Shown: positions 23,486 to 34,019 of the stretch, piece after piece | Position numbering within the stretch: the first letter of the stretch is position 1 | How the letters are laid out: every line of letters starts with the position of its first letter | Source: Oscheius dolichura | Lineage: Eukaryota > Nematoda > Chromadorea > Rhabditida > Rhabditidae | Direction of reading: 5' to 3' | Assembly (NCBI GenBank): GCA_932521035.1 | Contig: OW051494.1 | Coordinates: forward strand, 4,636,001 to 4,700,000 | DNA: 64,000 nt | Position numbers and translations under genes: made by a program | The notes under the pieces: model-generated | What the model was told of the DNA's origin: nothing | The model's database searches: none | Seen by the model: the letters and a program-made list of their open reading frames with translations, nothing else

Positions 23486-24702
23486 AAACAGACGACAGTA
23501 CACGCTTCAAACTTCGTGGATTTCTTTCCCCTCCATTGCTTCCTTTAGTTTTGAGACCTTGTATGGATCCTCCTCTTGTTTACGTCTCTTATCCAAGACC
23601 AGTTTTACAACCAGTTCAATAAAGTCCCTCTTGTAATTTTCTCCAGAAATGAGAGCCAACTTATAACCAAGAAACCCAAGAAAAATAACAACATAATCTA
23701 GTAAAACCACTGTTTTCACATCAAAAATGGAAAAATTTGGCCATTGGACCACTAAAGTCTGATTGGACCACTAAAATTCCATTGGGCCAATCTACATGAG
23801 AACCTGCAAATGTTTAAGTCTCTCATTCTCAGTGGTCAACTCGAAGGAGTGATCGTCCGCCTTTTCGAGGTGGGCTACGGGCATAATATTCTGTGGTCTG
23901 GCGAGAAGAGTGTGCTTGGCTGAATTGTTCAATAACCAATAATGTTCAATATCCGTTATCCTTCCCATACCGTAAGCCCCTTCTCGAGAGGAGAGGAGGA
24001 GGAAGTCGTACCTGACATTGGGTGTTTCTTTTCCATTCAGTCTCATCGGTTATTTGACAGTTGTTATTGGCTTATTGACTTGTAAAAAAAATTACGTGTT
24101 TTCTGAAATCGTACAGGTTTCGACGTGGATAGGTATAAATATAGTTAGTCGAGAGGATTAGTCAGTTCAACATAGTCTAGGCGAAGGTTGGTTGCTATTT
24201 TGCCTACAATTTCGTTTGTTTGCGCAACTTTTAGTTGGCTACTTTGTTTTGATTCAGCTGCTGAATTGCGCGCGGTGCGCGCATCCCCTTTCTTCCACCC
24301 TTGCCGTGGTCGGGCGCTCTTTTTAGTTGAGTTTCCCACCAAAAGGCGCACTGCTTTTTCTGTTTTTTTTTTGAGAAATCCAACTTGGGTGATGCGCATA
24401 TCATACGTACTTCCATTTCTAATTTCTATTTTTGCAGACTGATCACCAAGTTTCCCGGATTATGAGCGTCTTTCCACTGCTTGGTAATTCGCAGCCTGCC
24501 GTTGAAAGAGCCGGAACAGAAGACCAAATTGAGCCAAGATGGATAACTCTGGATGACGATTTTGCTGCTGCGTTTCTATGCCTATTCTCCCCCGCCAAGC
24601 GTCGAAGGCAGCGGATGCACCAATCCTTATGGAACTATATGAGGACGGCCAAGGCGGCCAGATCAGCCGGAAGGATTTCGGTACAACCTATTTGCGAAGT
24701 GG
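23486..24702 (-). repeat. Inverted duplication arm B
   Basis: The reverse complement of this segment matches 697-1846, plus a short end piece matching 2244-2274. Relative to arm A it lacks about 400 bp (A positions 1847-2243) but carries about 30 extra bases near 24465-24495. The frame of the hydrophobic fragment (minus 23752-23507, VVLLDYVVIFLGFLGYKLAL) is kept, with one residue change from arm A in this part. Confidence 0.85.
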
Positions 24703-25244
24703 ACCCGCACCTCCTGCCACGGCGATGACCGTCATCCCGACGGTGCCATCCGCCTCCGACCGCATCCACCATCCGCTACGTGGTAGCGCTGGCGATTCCG
24801 CGGCCGGAGCCGGAGTCCGCTGTCCGCGGACTCTCTCTCTCTCTCTCTTTGGATCGAACACGTACATAGTGCCCAATAGGGCGACTCGGAATCCGCGTGC
24901 GTTGCTGTTCTATGCCCCGCTGGCTGGACTAGTGCTGAAATTTGAGGGTTGCCGACCTGCATCTGACCCCTAAGGAAGGACTATCCATTGTTCAAGTTCC
25001 CGCTTCGATTGTTACGAAGAACGGTTAGTTACAGTTGTGTACTCATTTCCGTAGCCTCAATTTGTTTTTAGGACTCGAAGAAGCTCGCCTACATGTTGTA
25101 CAATTGCGAGGATAAGGACGGCGATACGGATGGAGATCCATCTGAAGGACTCCCTAAATTATACAAACAAGGATTCATTCAAATGTACACGATTGACGAC
25201 TTCTTGGCTGCAGCTGTGATCCCGAAGACCCCGAAAGCCGGATG
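24462..25244 (+). pseudogene. Gene-like fragments in and next to arm B
   Basis: An ATG at 24462, behind TTTTTGCAG, begins MSVFPLLGNSQPAVERAGTE and continues DQIEPRWITLDDDFAAAFLC to a stop at 24728. The neighbouring frame stays open from 24578 to 24973. A downstream exon-like piece (about 25074-25244) reads KLAYMLYNCEDKDGDTDGDP and ends VIPKTPKAG-stop after a TTTTTAG acceptor. The phases do not join cleanly: the upstream piece ending VPASIVTKN would enter the wrong frame. I read this as a decayed or mis-assembled gene. Family not recognised. A short CT microsatellite lies at about 24831-24848. Confidence 0.3.
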
Positions 25245-25259
25245 ACGAAATGGAATTGG

Positions 25260-28186
25260 ACTAATTTATCGCTGTTAATGTAATTTTGTGTTTGTAAATA
25301 GCATTTTTTGTGTATTATTCGCTATAAATCTACTCCAACTCCTTCCAATACTTGTTACGGCTCTCCTCCAAATATTACATATTTTATGTCTATTTTATTT
25401 GCAAAGTATATACTTCGAATTTTGGGGTGAATTTGAGCAGGCGGTGCCATTTGCACAAAGAACGACAAATATCCATTTACTGCCAAAAAACTTTATCATT
25501 TTCGATCGAAGTGTATCTGTCGTGCGGTGGAGTGTTCGCAATCACACCATATCTTCGGTCGCTTTTCGGCGTCGACCATCTCGACAGATATTCAACGGGA
25601 ATTTGACTGCTTTGTTGAGCCCCCGCAGTCAGCGGATATTTCTCTTTTTCTCTTATTCAGTTTCGTCAACTGTCGTGGAATTAGAGAGGCATTCCCCGAT
25701 AGATAAAAAATAAAGACAATACAAAGAGAAATGAATGAACAATAAAAGGTAAGAAAGCAAAGATAGCGCTTAACCCCAGAGCTACTAACGAAAAGTCACG
25801 GCAAGGACAGTGGGGCTGGGTAATTCGGAAGGTGCTGGAAGAAGTGCGTTGAAAACAGCCGTTATTTGTGGTATTGTTCCCCTTTTGTAGCATCCTTCCA
25901 TTCCCCAATGTTGTTCCCTTTTTGTACCCTCCTTGTAAACGCAAATAACACTTTTTGTTGAGATTTCTCTTTTTCCAAAAAACGAATATAGTATTGGTTC
26001 CGGCCCAGCCTAAGCCAATAATTAACCGTCAGTGGCCCAGTGTCTCGGCCCCTTGTCGGTGTCTGCCCTCCTGCTCTCCATTCGAGGGCATTGATAAGAA
26101 GTCACAAGGCTGGCAGCCGTATTCGGAGCCAGTCATCTCCCTTTTTCTGGTAGGCATGCAATACTATCGGGGATTATGGTGAGCCGCTTGGGGGACGGCG
26201 GCGGTGACTCTGTATTCAACTGGTCCGCATCTCATCATCCGCTACAAAAAGAGACCCGTGGCCATTTGCCGCCGCTATACGACTTTTATTATTTCATTTG
26301 CAATTGCACCTGTCCGTTCCCTTCCGTCCTCCTCGGCTCGTCCAGACTGTCCTCCTCGACTGTTCCGAATATTTCTCTCGAGAGCCAGCCATGCCACGTC
26401 GGCCGTCGGTCTTATCTGTTTCCCCTATTCTCAATTGATAAAAGGACTCTTAGTCGAGATTCCCCCATCTCCTCCCAATGACATTGATTACTGTGCCCCT
26501 AGTCCCCCACCCTTTATTCCACGTGTCCCCTCTTGAATTCGTAATGCCGACGGTCTCCCAGGAGTCTCCAGCCGTGGCATGCCACGTATCCCCGAAAGGC
26601 GAGCCCTTTGAAACGGGCGAGCCATAAACATCCCCCGATATACATGACTGTCCGATCGATCTCCCAGCTCTCTTCTGTTTGCTTTACGATCTTTTATCCC
26701 GTCTGTTTCAGGCATGTAGTCCCCCGACGACGACAGCCCAAATGAGGTGAATGAGCCGTTTTAGGTCAGTTTTCTCCTTTTGGAGAGAGTAGCACCACCG
26801 TTTTTAGCATTCCCCCGTGCCTTAGTGAGCCGCTCTCGTCTTTTTCTTTCTTTGCCGTTCTAGGTCAGTTGCCGACCCCTGCTCCGTACAAAAATGTTCC
26901 AGGTCCCTTGCTGAGCCGTCTAGTCATGTCTCCCGGCCTCCTCCGCCGGTCCATAATATCGTCTTTATAATATCTTCTCATAATACTTCTGAGGAGTCCT
27001 CCCGTCTCCTGTAAAAGTCCAGTTACCCTCTCCGTGGACGTGCATCGCATCGCCATATTATTGGGAACGATGCTCGAATCTCCCGAACCCCGGGGAGTGT
27101 TCTCTCCTTTCTTTTCCCTTTTTTTATCCACGAGGAAACACTCCCACCCTCGCTGATCGCCGTCCCTGGAAGCGTAACCGTCTCCCCATCCCCTCCTGTC
27201 CCGCTCCCGAGCTCCCTACCCACATCGAAGCAACGCTGTGATACGTGTACATAGAACAATTTATTTTCGATTCTTGTGTCTTTACATTTTAAAAATATGT
27301 TGATGAAGATAAATAGACCGCAATGGAACCATCAACATTTCTTAGAGAACGTGCCTTTGGCATAACACTCGGACTTGGCCCGTTGTCGTATCTGCCGTCA
27401 TTCCCCGTCATCAAATAAAATTAAAAATTTCATTTATACATCATAAGAGACAGGAAACAAACAATACAGGGAAGGGTATGAAAACTAAAGTGAGGATCGT
27501 GGGAGCGGCTCTAAAATGAGGGGGGTCTGGTGCGGCGATTCGGGTAGTCGAGGTCTGCGTCTTTTCTAATTCTCCAACTAAACAATACGAAATTAAGGTC
27601 TGTTATCCTCGTCTGCCCGAAACACGCGCACAATCACAAAAGAAAGGAAACCAAAAAGATCTGATGAAAGTAACCGTAACGTAAATATATGTGAATTGTG
27701 CCAGAACAGAATAGCACAATTACCCGGGGTACTGCACATGCCGAGGTGACATACCTCAGACTGAGGTCCAGAATGAGAGGATTCGACCAGGAAATTAAAA
27801 ACTAAGATCTAACAAACCCGCATCGATGAATACCGACGATGGGCTAAAATACGCAAGCGTTTAAAAAGTATGCTACATAAGGACTAGAATAAAGTCTCAT
27901 TGTGTGATGAATGAATAGGAGGAGTCGCACCCAAGAGCGAACGAAGAACCACCCTTAGGCAGATGACTGGAGCCGCACCAAAAAGCTACTGCAACGCTGA
28001 AAAGTTCTTTTCTCTTGCAGGGTAAACCAACCGTAATTACCATTCGTAGCTCCCCCACCCATTTAGCCGCAACCCATGAGGATCAAAGGAAATTTTTAGT
28101 GCCCCAACCCAATGTTATTTGTAAAGTGCCAGTCTGAAAGTATTACGGTAATAATTTTACAGATTTTACAAAGCAAAAATATATAC
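25260..28186. other. Long stretch without a recognised gene
   Basis: From about 25.9 to 27.3 kb the plus strand is markedly pyrimidine-rich, with recurring short words such as TGAGCCG and TAGGTCAGTT and a perfect 12-bp palindrome GTGGCATGCCAC at 26574-26585. From 27.3 to 28.15 kb the sequence is AT-richer. Open frames of 70-140 codons occur on both strands but have no family resemblance, no consistent splice sites and unlikely composition. It may hold long untranslated regions, a non-coding RNA or decayed DNA. Confidence 0.4.
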
Positions 28187-28192
28187 TTTATT
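28187..28192 (-). terminator. CNOT3 polyadenylation signal
   Basis: AATAAA on the minus strand, about 50 bp past the TGA of CNOT3. Confidence 0.7.
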
Positions 28193-28242
28193 CGGGGGCA
28201 TAAAAATTTAAAATGAAAGACAACCTTGGAAATCGGGCAAAT

Positions 28243-31200
28243 TCAGTCGAAATCTTTGTCCTCCAAGAAACGATACTCGAACGTGAAGGCCTCTTTTTTC
28301 CTCTGCGACCATTTTTCAAAATCAAAGTATACATAAGTACCCTAAACAATGCTTCAAAATCAAAACCATATGAAGTCACCTGTTCGAAATCGTCAGTAAT
28401 CTGTTTCGGCTCTTCATGCCGTTGGAACCATGTCAGATACTTTGTATGAAATCTCCATGACAACTTCTTCAGAGCCTTAGCAGCTAGCAACTGTGCCTTT
28501 GTTCCCTCCATGTAGTAGAAAATAAAAAAGAGTGTTTCAGGGCTAAGGCGTAGATAATATTCAAGTGTGTCACCATTCGGAGGAGGATTCTGAATTAAGA
28601 ATTATGTAAAAAAGGAAATTTCATAAGTTTCGATTCGAATCGACTAGCAAAATAGTAACAACTGTTAACCTGAGGATAGTAGCTGGCTACTGGACAAGGG
28701 ATCTTTGGCAGATATGTGCGAGGTCGTTCACTTTCAAACGGCATTGGGCATTTTGTGAATGCGTTTTCCAAAGCGGCCAAATGAAGGTCGTGTTCAGGTA
28801 AAGAAGGAGCTCGGCCTAGTGGTGAAGCACCCAACCAAGCCGGAATTGTGGCCTGTAATAAAACATCAGCCCCGATCATTCAGTAAGACTTACACGTTTA
28901 GGATCAGTGCTATTTTGCTGATTTAAACGAAGTACTCTGAGCGCATCTTCTGTCACAGAATCTGACACTGAAAAAAAAAAGAATTAAAACGTTTCATAAT
29001 TTTTCTATTTAAAAATACATCGAGTAACCATCCATATAGGCAGGAGTGTTTTATTATCCCAATGTAAAAACTCGCCCGCTTAATAAAAGAAGCAAATGTT
29101 TTAATAGCCTTTTTTACTAAGTGAAATAATGACGATAAATGTTATGCCTGCTCTCCCCATACCCCTTTTGAAAAGTTTTAGCAACATAATTGTTTTTTTT
29201 TATAAAGGTAAGTGATAAACTAACTAGACCCTCCAGTTTGAGAAATATGTGCAGATACAAGTCCAGCTGCTCCCACTTGGTTATCGCCTGCTTTTGGATC
29301 GGCAACTGTCGGCCCATTCATAACAATGGGTGAACTTTTTGAAGAGTCATTATCCCACAGTTTCCTAGTCTGAAATAACGTATATAAAAAAAGTAATAAA
29401 AAAAATCTTTTTTTCACTATACGTTTGACTACGAAACTAGGCAACAACATTCAGCGCGTGCCAAACGTAACATTTGACAACACAACGTCCTTTACGACAT
29501 GACTAAGACCTCTTTAAATAATTGGTTGGCTGGTGCTTCTTTAAAAGATGTAGGGATTGCATTTAAAGTTCCCCCAGCAGCCACAATTTCAGCAACGGTT
29601 TTTTCAGAAAACCGCTCATATTGTAGCTGTGGTGGTTGAGTTTTTGCAATGCTATCCACATTTACAGGTGGCTGGGTCTTAGCAATACTAGCATAAGAAT
29701 CCACGATTGGTGGCGGAGCAACTGGTATTGGCACCATTGTGCTCGCTTTATCTTCCTAAATATAATGCAACAATTCCAGTGAAATTAGATATTTATAAAC
29801 ACAAACCTCCGTAACTGCCTTCTTTTCTTCCACTGGTGTAGAAGAAGTAGCAGCTGCGACCGACGCGGCTTGGCTGTTCGGCTGCCTGCTGAAATCGATT
29901 TTGTCTACAAAACTGGACCAACAACACTTTAAGCGATTAAAGACATGAAGAAGAAGAAAAGCTTACGCGACTGAAGGAATGGGAAACGTTGCTTTTCCGC
30001 TGCTTACTGATGCTGTTTGAGGTGGCGTAGAAGAAGCAGTCGGCTGCACCCGTCCTGCGGCCACACTGTTATAGGGAATACCAGGAGGTGGAGGAGGTGG
30101 AGTCGCTGTGGGAACTGGAGCTGCAGGTGTTGACGGTGCAGTGGCGACAGGTGCTAGTATCGTCTCTCCGCTGTTTTCCCTATAAGGTAAATTTACTAGC
30201 GTGAAAAAATCTACGAAATAACCAGATGCACAGCTTGTAGCCGAATTAAAAAGAAAGAATTATATTAATACATATATGAAAACATGTGTTTTTTACAGTT
30301 CACAATCTTCTCCGTAATTTGTCGATAACTTTTTAAGTTTCCTTTTTTCTCGAGTAAATAAACTATATCAGCAAGCTGCAATAATAATACGTAACAAGCA
30401 ATGTCTTATAGGCAGCGTCTATGTCGTCAACGGACCCGGCTCACAACATCTATCGATCACGACAGCAAACGGAAGTAATAATTTCAGGAATCCCGTTTTC
30501 TCATTAGGTGTTATTAACAAAACCTCCCCACATCTTAATTTAGTGGGGGAAATCTCAGCAATTTCTAGAAGACTAAAGGTATAGTTAATAAAATTCCAGG
30601 TTTTTTGAAATACTCTGAAATGCGAGGCAGGCGGCTGTGGGGCTTGTTAATTAGAGAACATAGCGTAATCCGCAAAAAGCGAGCTGGCCGATCGGCTGAG
30701 AGAAAGATTATATGCATCCGGTGCTAATTAATGCATATAAAATATAGGTTTTTCTGTTCCTGTCCGCGCGTGAAATCAAGATAAACTGAAGGAAGGGGTA
30801 AGTGTGTGACTTCAGATAATGGTAATTTCATTGTGGCCTTTGAAAAATAAAATAGTAAATCAAAAAATGTACACTTTCTACAAAATAAAAGCAACATATC
30901 CACCCCCCGATATCTACTTTACACGACAACCACGATGAGAAAAATTTAAACTAACTCACTTTACAAGTGGTTTTTGAACTATAACCGGTTGAGGTGCTGT
31001 CGCCGCTACTGCTGCCACAGTCCTTCTCGGTGCCGGACTAGCAGGCGCAGGCGCGATATCCGTACTTCCGTGCCGAGAGTTTTCACTGTCGTTTAACGAA
31101 ATGGCATCGTGCCCGTTTTCCATTCGCTCTTCGTCTATACTGTTCATTTGCAAAGTTCCAAGTTGCGCACACAATTGGCCCAAATCCAATTCTTCGTAAG

Positions 31201-32280
31201 CATCTTAAAGCCAAAAATTAAAAGTCGTTGCGTATATTTAAAAAAAAATTAAATTTACGCCGTATACAATGTCATCGCTTCAACTGAACTGAAATTACCT
31301 TCAGGATCAACATCTTTAAAGCCGTCTTCATCACCGTCATAGTTAGGATCGAAACAATATGTGAACACTTCGATGGGATCTTTTAAAACGTCCATGATTT
31401 GCCGAGGCTCTAGCGATTCATTATTTACCATTCGCATTGTTACCTAAACTTGTATGATGTCTTATAATGACCCCTTCAAAAATAATTGAAATCAAAGGGA
31501 TAAACAGACCTCTAGCTTTCCTATGTGTAACTTTAGCCTTTCTAGTTTATAAGTGAGAAATTCTGATTTTTTCTAAACTACTTGGTTATAAAAGCATAGT
31601 ATAAATAACCTCTTTATCTCCTTTCTTTAATTCATTCCCCTTTCTTCCTCTTTTTCCTCCTTCAGTATTATTCAATGATTCAAGTTGCATTTCAGTACGA
31701 TCAGACTCATCGTTTAGAATTCTCAGCTGACCCTAAATTTCATGTCCTATTATTTTTTTTAGATAAAATTCACCTGAAGCCAATCAATAGTTTCAGACTT
31801 CTCTTTTTCCCGTGGATCCAACTTTTCCTCAGCACAAAGACCTTGCTTACTATGCGGTTTTGTCTTGTTTTCTCTTTCAATATCTTTAAATTGCTCCATA
31901 CGCGCCTCAATCAGTTTTCGGTACTGATTCAGCTTTTCTTTATCCTAAGAAAATAAATTTAAAATGATCTGAACATTTTTACTTTTATCTCAGTACTTGT
32001 CTGCCAAACTTTCACTTGATCTCGCAATCTTTGAAGTTTTTTAATTTCTTTCTTGAGATCATCCTGCAAAAACAATATACATAAAAAAATATTCAAAAAC
32101 CTGATATTTTTCCCGCTGATTGTCGCTATTGGCTTCTTGCACCTTCATCATTATTTCTTCAAATAACTCGACACCTTCATCGATCTTAAACGACGACACG
32201 TATTATAATTTGGAATAAAACTTAATTACCTTTTTAAAACATTTGTCCACCTCAGCAAAGAGTTTCCGTTTTTCTGCCAT
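28243..32280 (-). CDS. CNOT3: CCR4-NOT complex subunit 3 (NOT3)
   Basis: CNOT3 is a scaffold subunit of the CCR4-NOT deadenylase complex, which shortens mRNA poly(A) tails. Sixteen phase-consistent exons run from ATG 32280 to TGA 28243. Exon 1 reads [17 protein letters not shown], then the N-terminal coiled coil ([40 protein letters not shown]). Exon 8 has the EELDL motif that ends this module in other animals. The middle (exons 8-12) is a Pro/Ala/Thr-rich linker with PPPPPP. The C-terminal NOT box is strongly conserved ([40 protein letters not shown]) and ends [20 protein letters not shown] then FLEDKDFD. Intact. Introns are mostly 40-70 bp; the longest, at about 30.2-30.95 kb, is about 780 bp. 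It is the orthologue of C. elegans ntl-3 by this reading. Confidence 0.95.
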
Positions 32281-33032
32281 GATGTTCTATCGCGTGACTT
32301 ATCAAAGGCGCACCGAGCCTTCCAATACATGCGCAGAAAGCCTCAAATCTATTTCTGAAATGATATATATATATATATATATGATTATTCAATTTTTTAT
32401 AGCTATATAATCAAAGTGAGAATAAACTATAACGTGTACTACATATACCTAAGATGTAAATAAATGAAACTGCATTCTTTGGAGGCTAAATTTTCATTCT
32501 CAAGAATAAATTTGTGTGAAGTTGTCGTATTAGTTTATCGAAAGTTTCATATAATTTGGCAAAAATATAAGGAAATCATCTTTATAAAAACAAAGAAAAA
32601 CGGTGAGAAATGGGAGTTTCATTTCTTATTAATTTTTCTAAAGAGCTCTAATTTATACGAGCAATAATACAAGCAATAAATACGAATAAATCAGTTGCTA
32701 GAAGTGTATAAAAAGGGACAAATGAAAGAATTCGTCGATACGTCGAGCCCCCGATTTTGACTGCGTAAGACCTAGCCTGGTGAGCGTGTGGTAGGCAGTC
32801 TTCGGAGAAATGTGTTCAAATTTTTGAACATTTTGTTGTTTATTCGTTTGCTTTGCAAATTCAGTCTTCATGTAATGCAAGACATACAAAATTTATCGGG
32901 AAGAAGGGATGCCGTAAAAAAGTGAAAAGGAAAGAAATTCGAAATGGCTTCGTATGTGAACTTCTCATTGTGAAGACACATCGGCGGGTTTGCCAAATTT
33001 GAACGTGTGTCCTTTCTCTTCTACGCTCTCAT
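32281..33032. promoter_or_regulatory. CNOT3 upstream region
   Basis: AT-rich DNA with a TA microsatellite at about 32363-32381. No gene is supported; a minus-strand open frame at 32889-32698 has no recognised relatives. It ends at the left inverted end of the transposon-like element. Confidence 0.4.
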
Positions 33033-33055
33033 ATAGTCGGTTTCCAACGGAAAAG
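33033..33055 (+). repeat. Left 23-bp inverted end
   Basis: Exact inverted match to 37129-37151; it includes TTTCCAACGGAAAAG. Confidence 0.75.
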
Positions 33056-33379
33056 TTGCTTAATTTTGCATAGCGTCGTTGGGAAAAATTCGGGGGCATT
33101 TTACTTTCTCTGGTTTTACGATGAAATGCTGTTTTTTGTTGGTGCATCATAGTGATAATAATTTTTACCTAATAAGTACTACAAGTTTTCATGAGAAAAA
33201 CAAGAAAAAGCTAGAAATTGTATAGAATTCATCTGCTTTTGCACTGTTTGCTGGAGCGTGGTTACGGAATTAATCTTTAATCACAGCTCGCCGACCTAAC
33301 CAAAAGTGCGCCACGACGTGATTTACGTAACTGGCGCGCTACAGTAATTAAAATTATTTCCCATTGTAAACTGTCTCAT

Positions 33380-33660
33380 CTGGGTGCATCTAGTTCTCTT
33401 TAGTGGTACATCCGATTTGATTTCTGTTTTCTGCAATCGATTCAGCACATCAGATTGTCTTTTAATAGAGCTTGCCACCTAGATCTGACAACTGTATGCA
33501 GCAAAAATATCGAAAATGCCACTAAATTTGATGCCATTTATTCATTTTTCATTTTTGGAAGTCCAAACATTCTATTAAAAGACAATTCGATGTGCTCTAG
33601 CGATTGCAAAAAACAGAAATCAAATCGGATGTACCACCAAAGAGAACTAGATGCACCCAG
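33380..33660. repeat. Fold-back (MITE-like) sequence
   Basis: Two arms of about 90 bp (33380-33470 and 33571-33660) are inverted copies with few mismatches. They begin TGGGTGCATCTAGTTCTC and end TGTCTTTTAATAGA, with a 100-bp loop between them. The structure fits a non-autonomous fold-back element or a large hairpin, here nested in the transposon-like insertion. Confidence 0.85.
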
Positions 33661-34019
33661 AATAGATGCAAAATTCCTGAACAAAATTTGAAATTTTCCG
33701 TTCGCGCGCGTGGTGCGTCGCTTCTTTTTCGCTTTTTGTCACGGAATAGCCAGGCTTTGTCTGTTTTTATTCCGTTTTCTTGACTATTAGTTGTGTTACT
33801 GTATAGATTGTATATTCCAGCTACTCTACGTCATACGAATATCAGGAACTGCGGTTAGAGACAACAATAATACTTCTCTGTAAAAAGTTTCAGATTTCTA
33901 TTGTTTTTCATGGATTATCTATTCTTCATCTTCACAAACTATCAATACTATAAGAGATATAATATCTTGAAAACGTTTTATCTATGGCAACTCCAAATTA
34001 AGGTTTGTTGCATTTTTTA

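Noticed and set aside
24145-24442. 84-codon open frames on both strands, kept in both duplication arms (for example LCFDSAAELRAVRASPFFHP)
   Set aside because: Both strands are open equally in both arms, so conservation just reflects the duplication. The plus frame looks like an untranslated leader or intron before ATG 24462.
25288-25713. 141-codon plus-strand hydrophobic open frame
   Set aside because: AT-rich sequence gives Leu/Phe/Ile-rich frames by chance. No start context or homologue was recognised.
32750-32840. Possible tRNA (A-box-like GCCTGGTGAGCG, T-arm-like GTTCAAATTTTTGAAC)
   Set aside because: The arms cannot be placed into a full cloverleaf with proper spacing, and the B box does not match.
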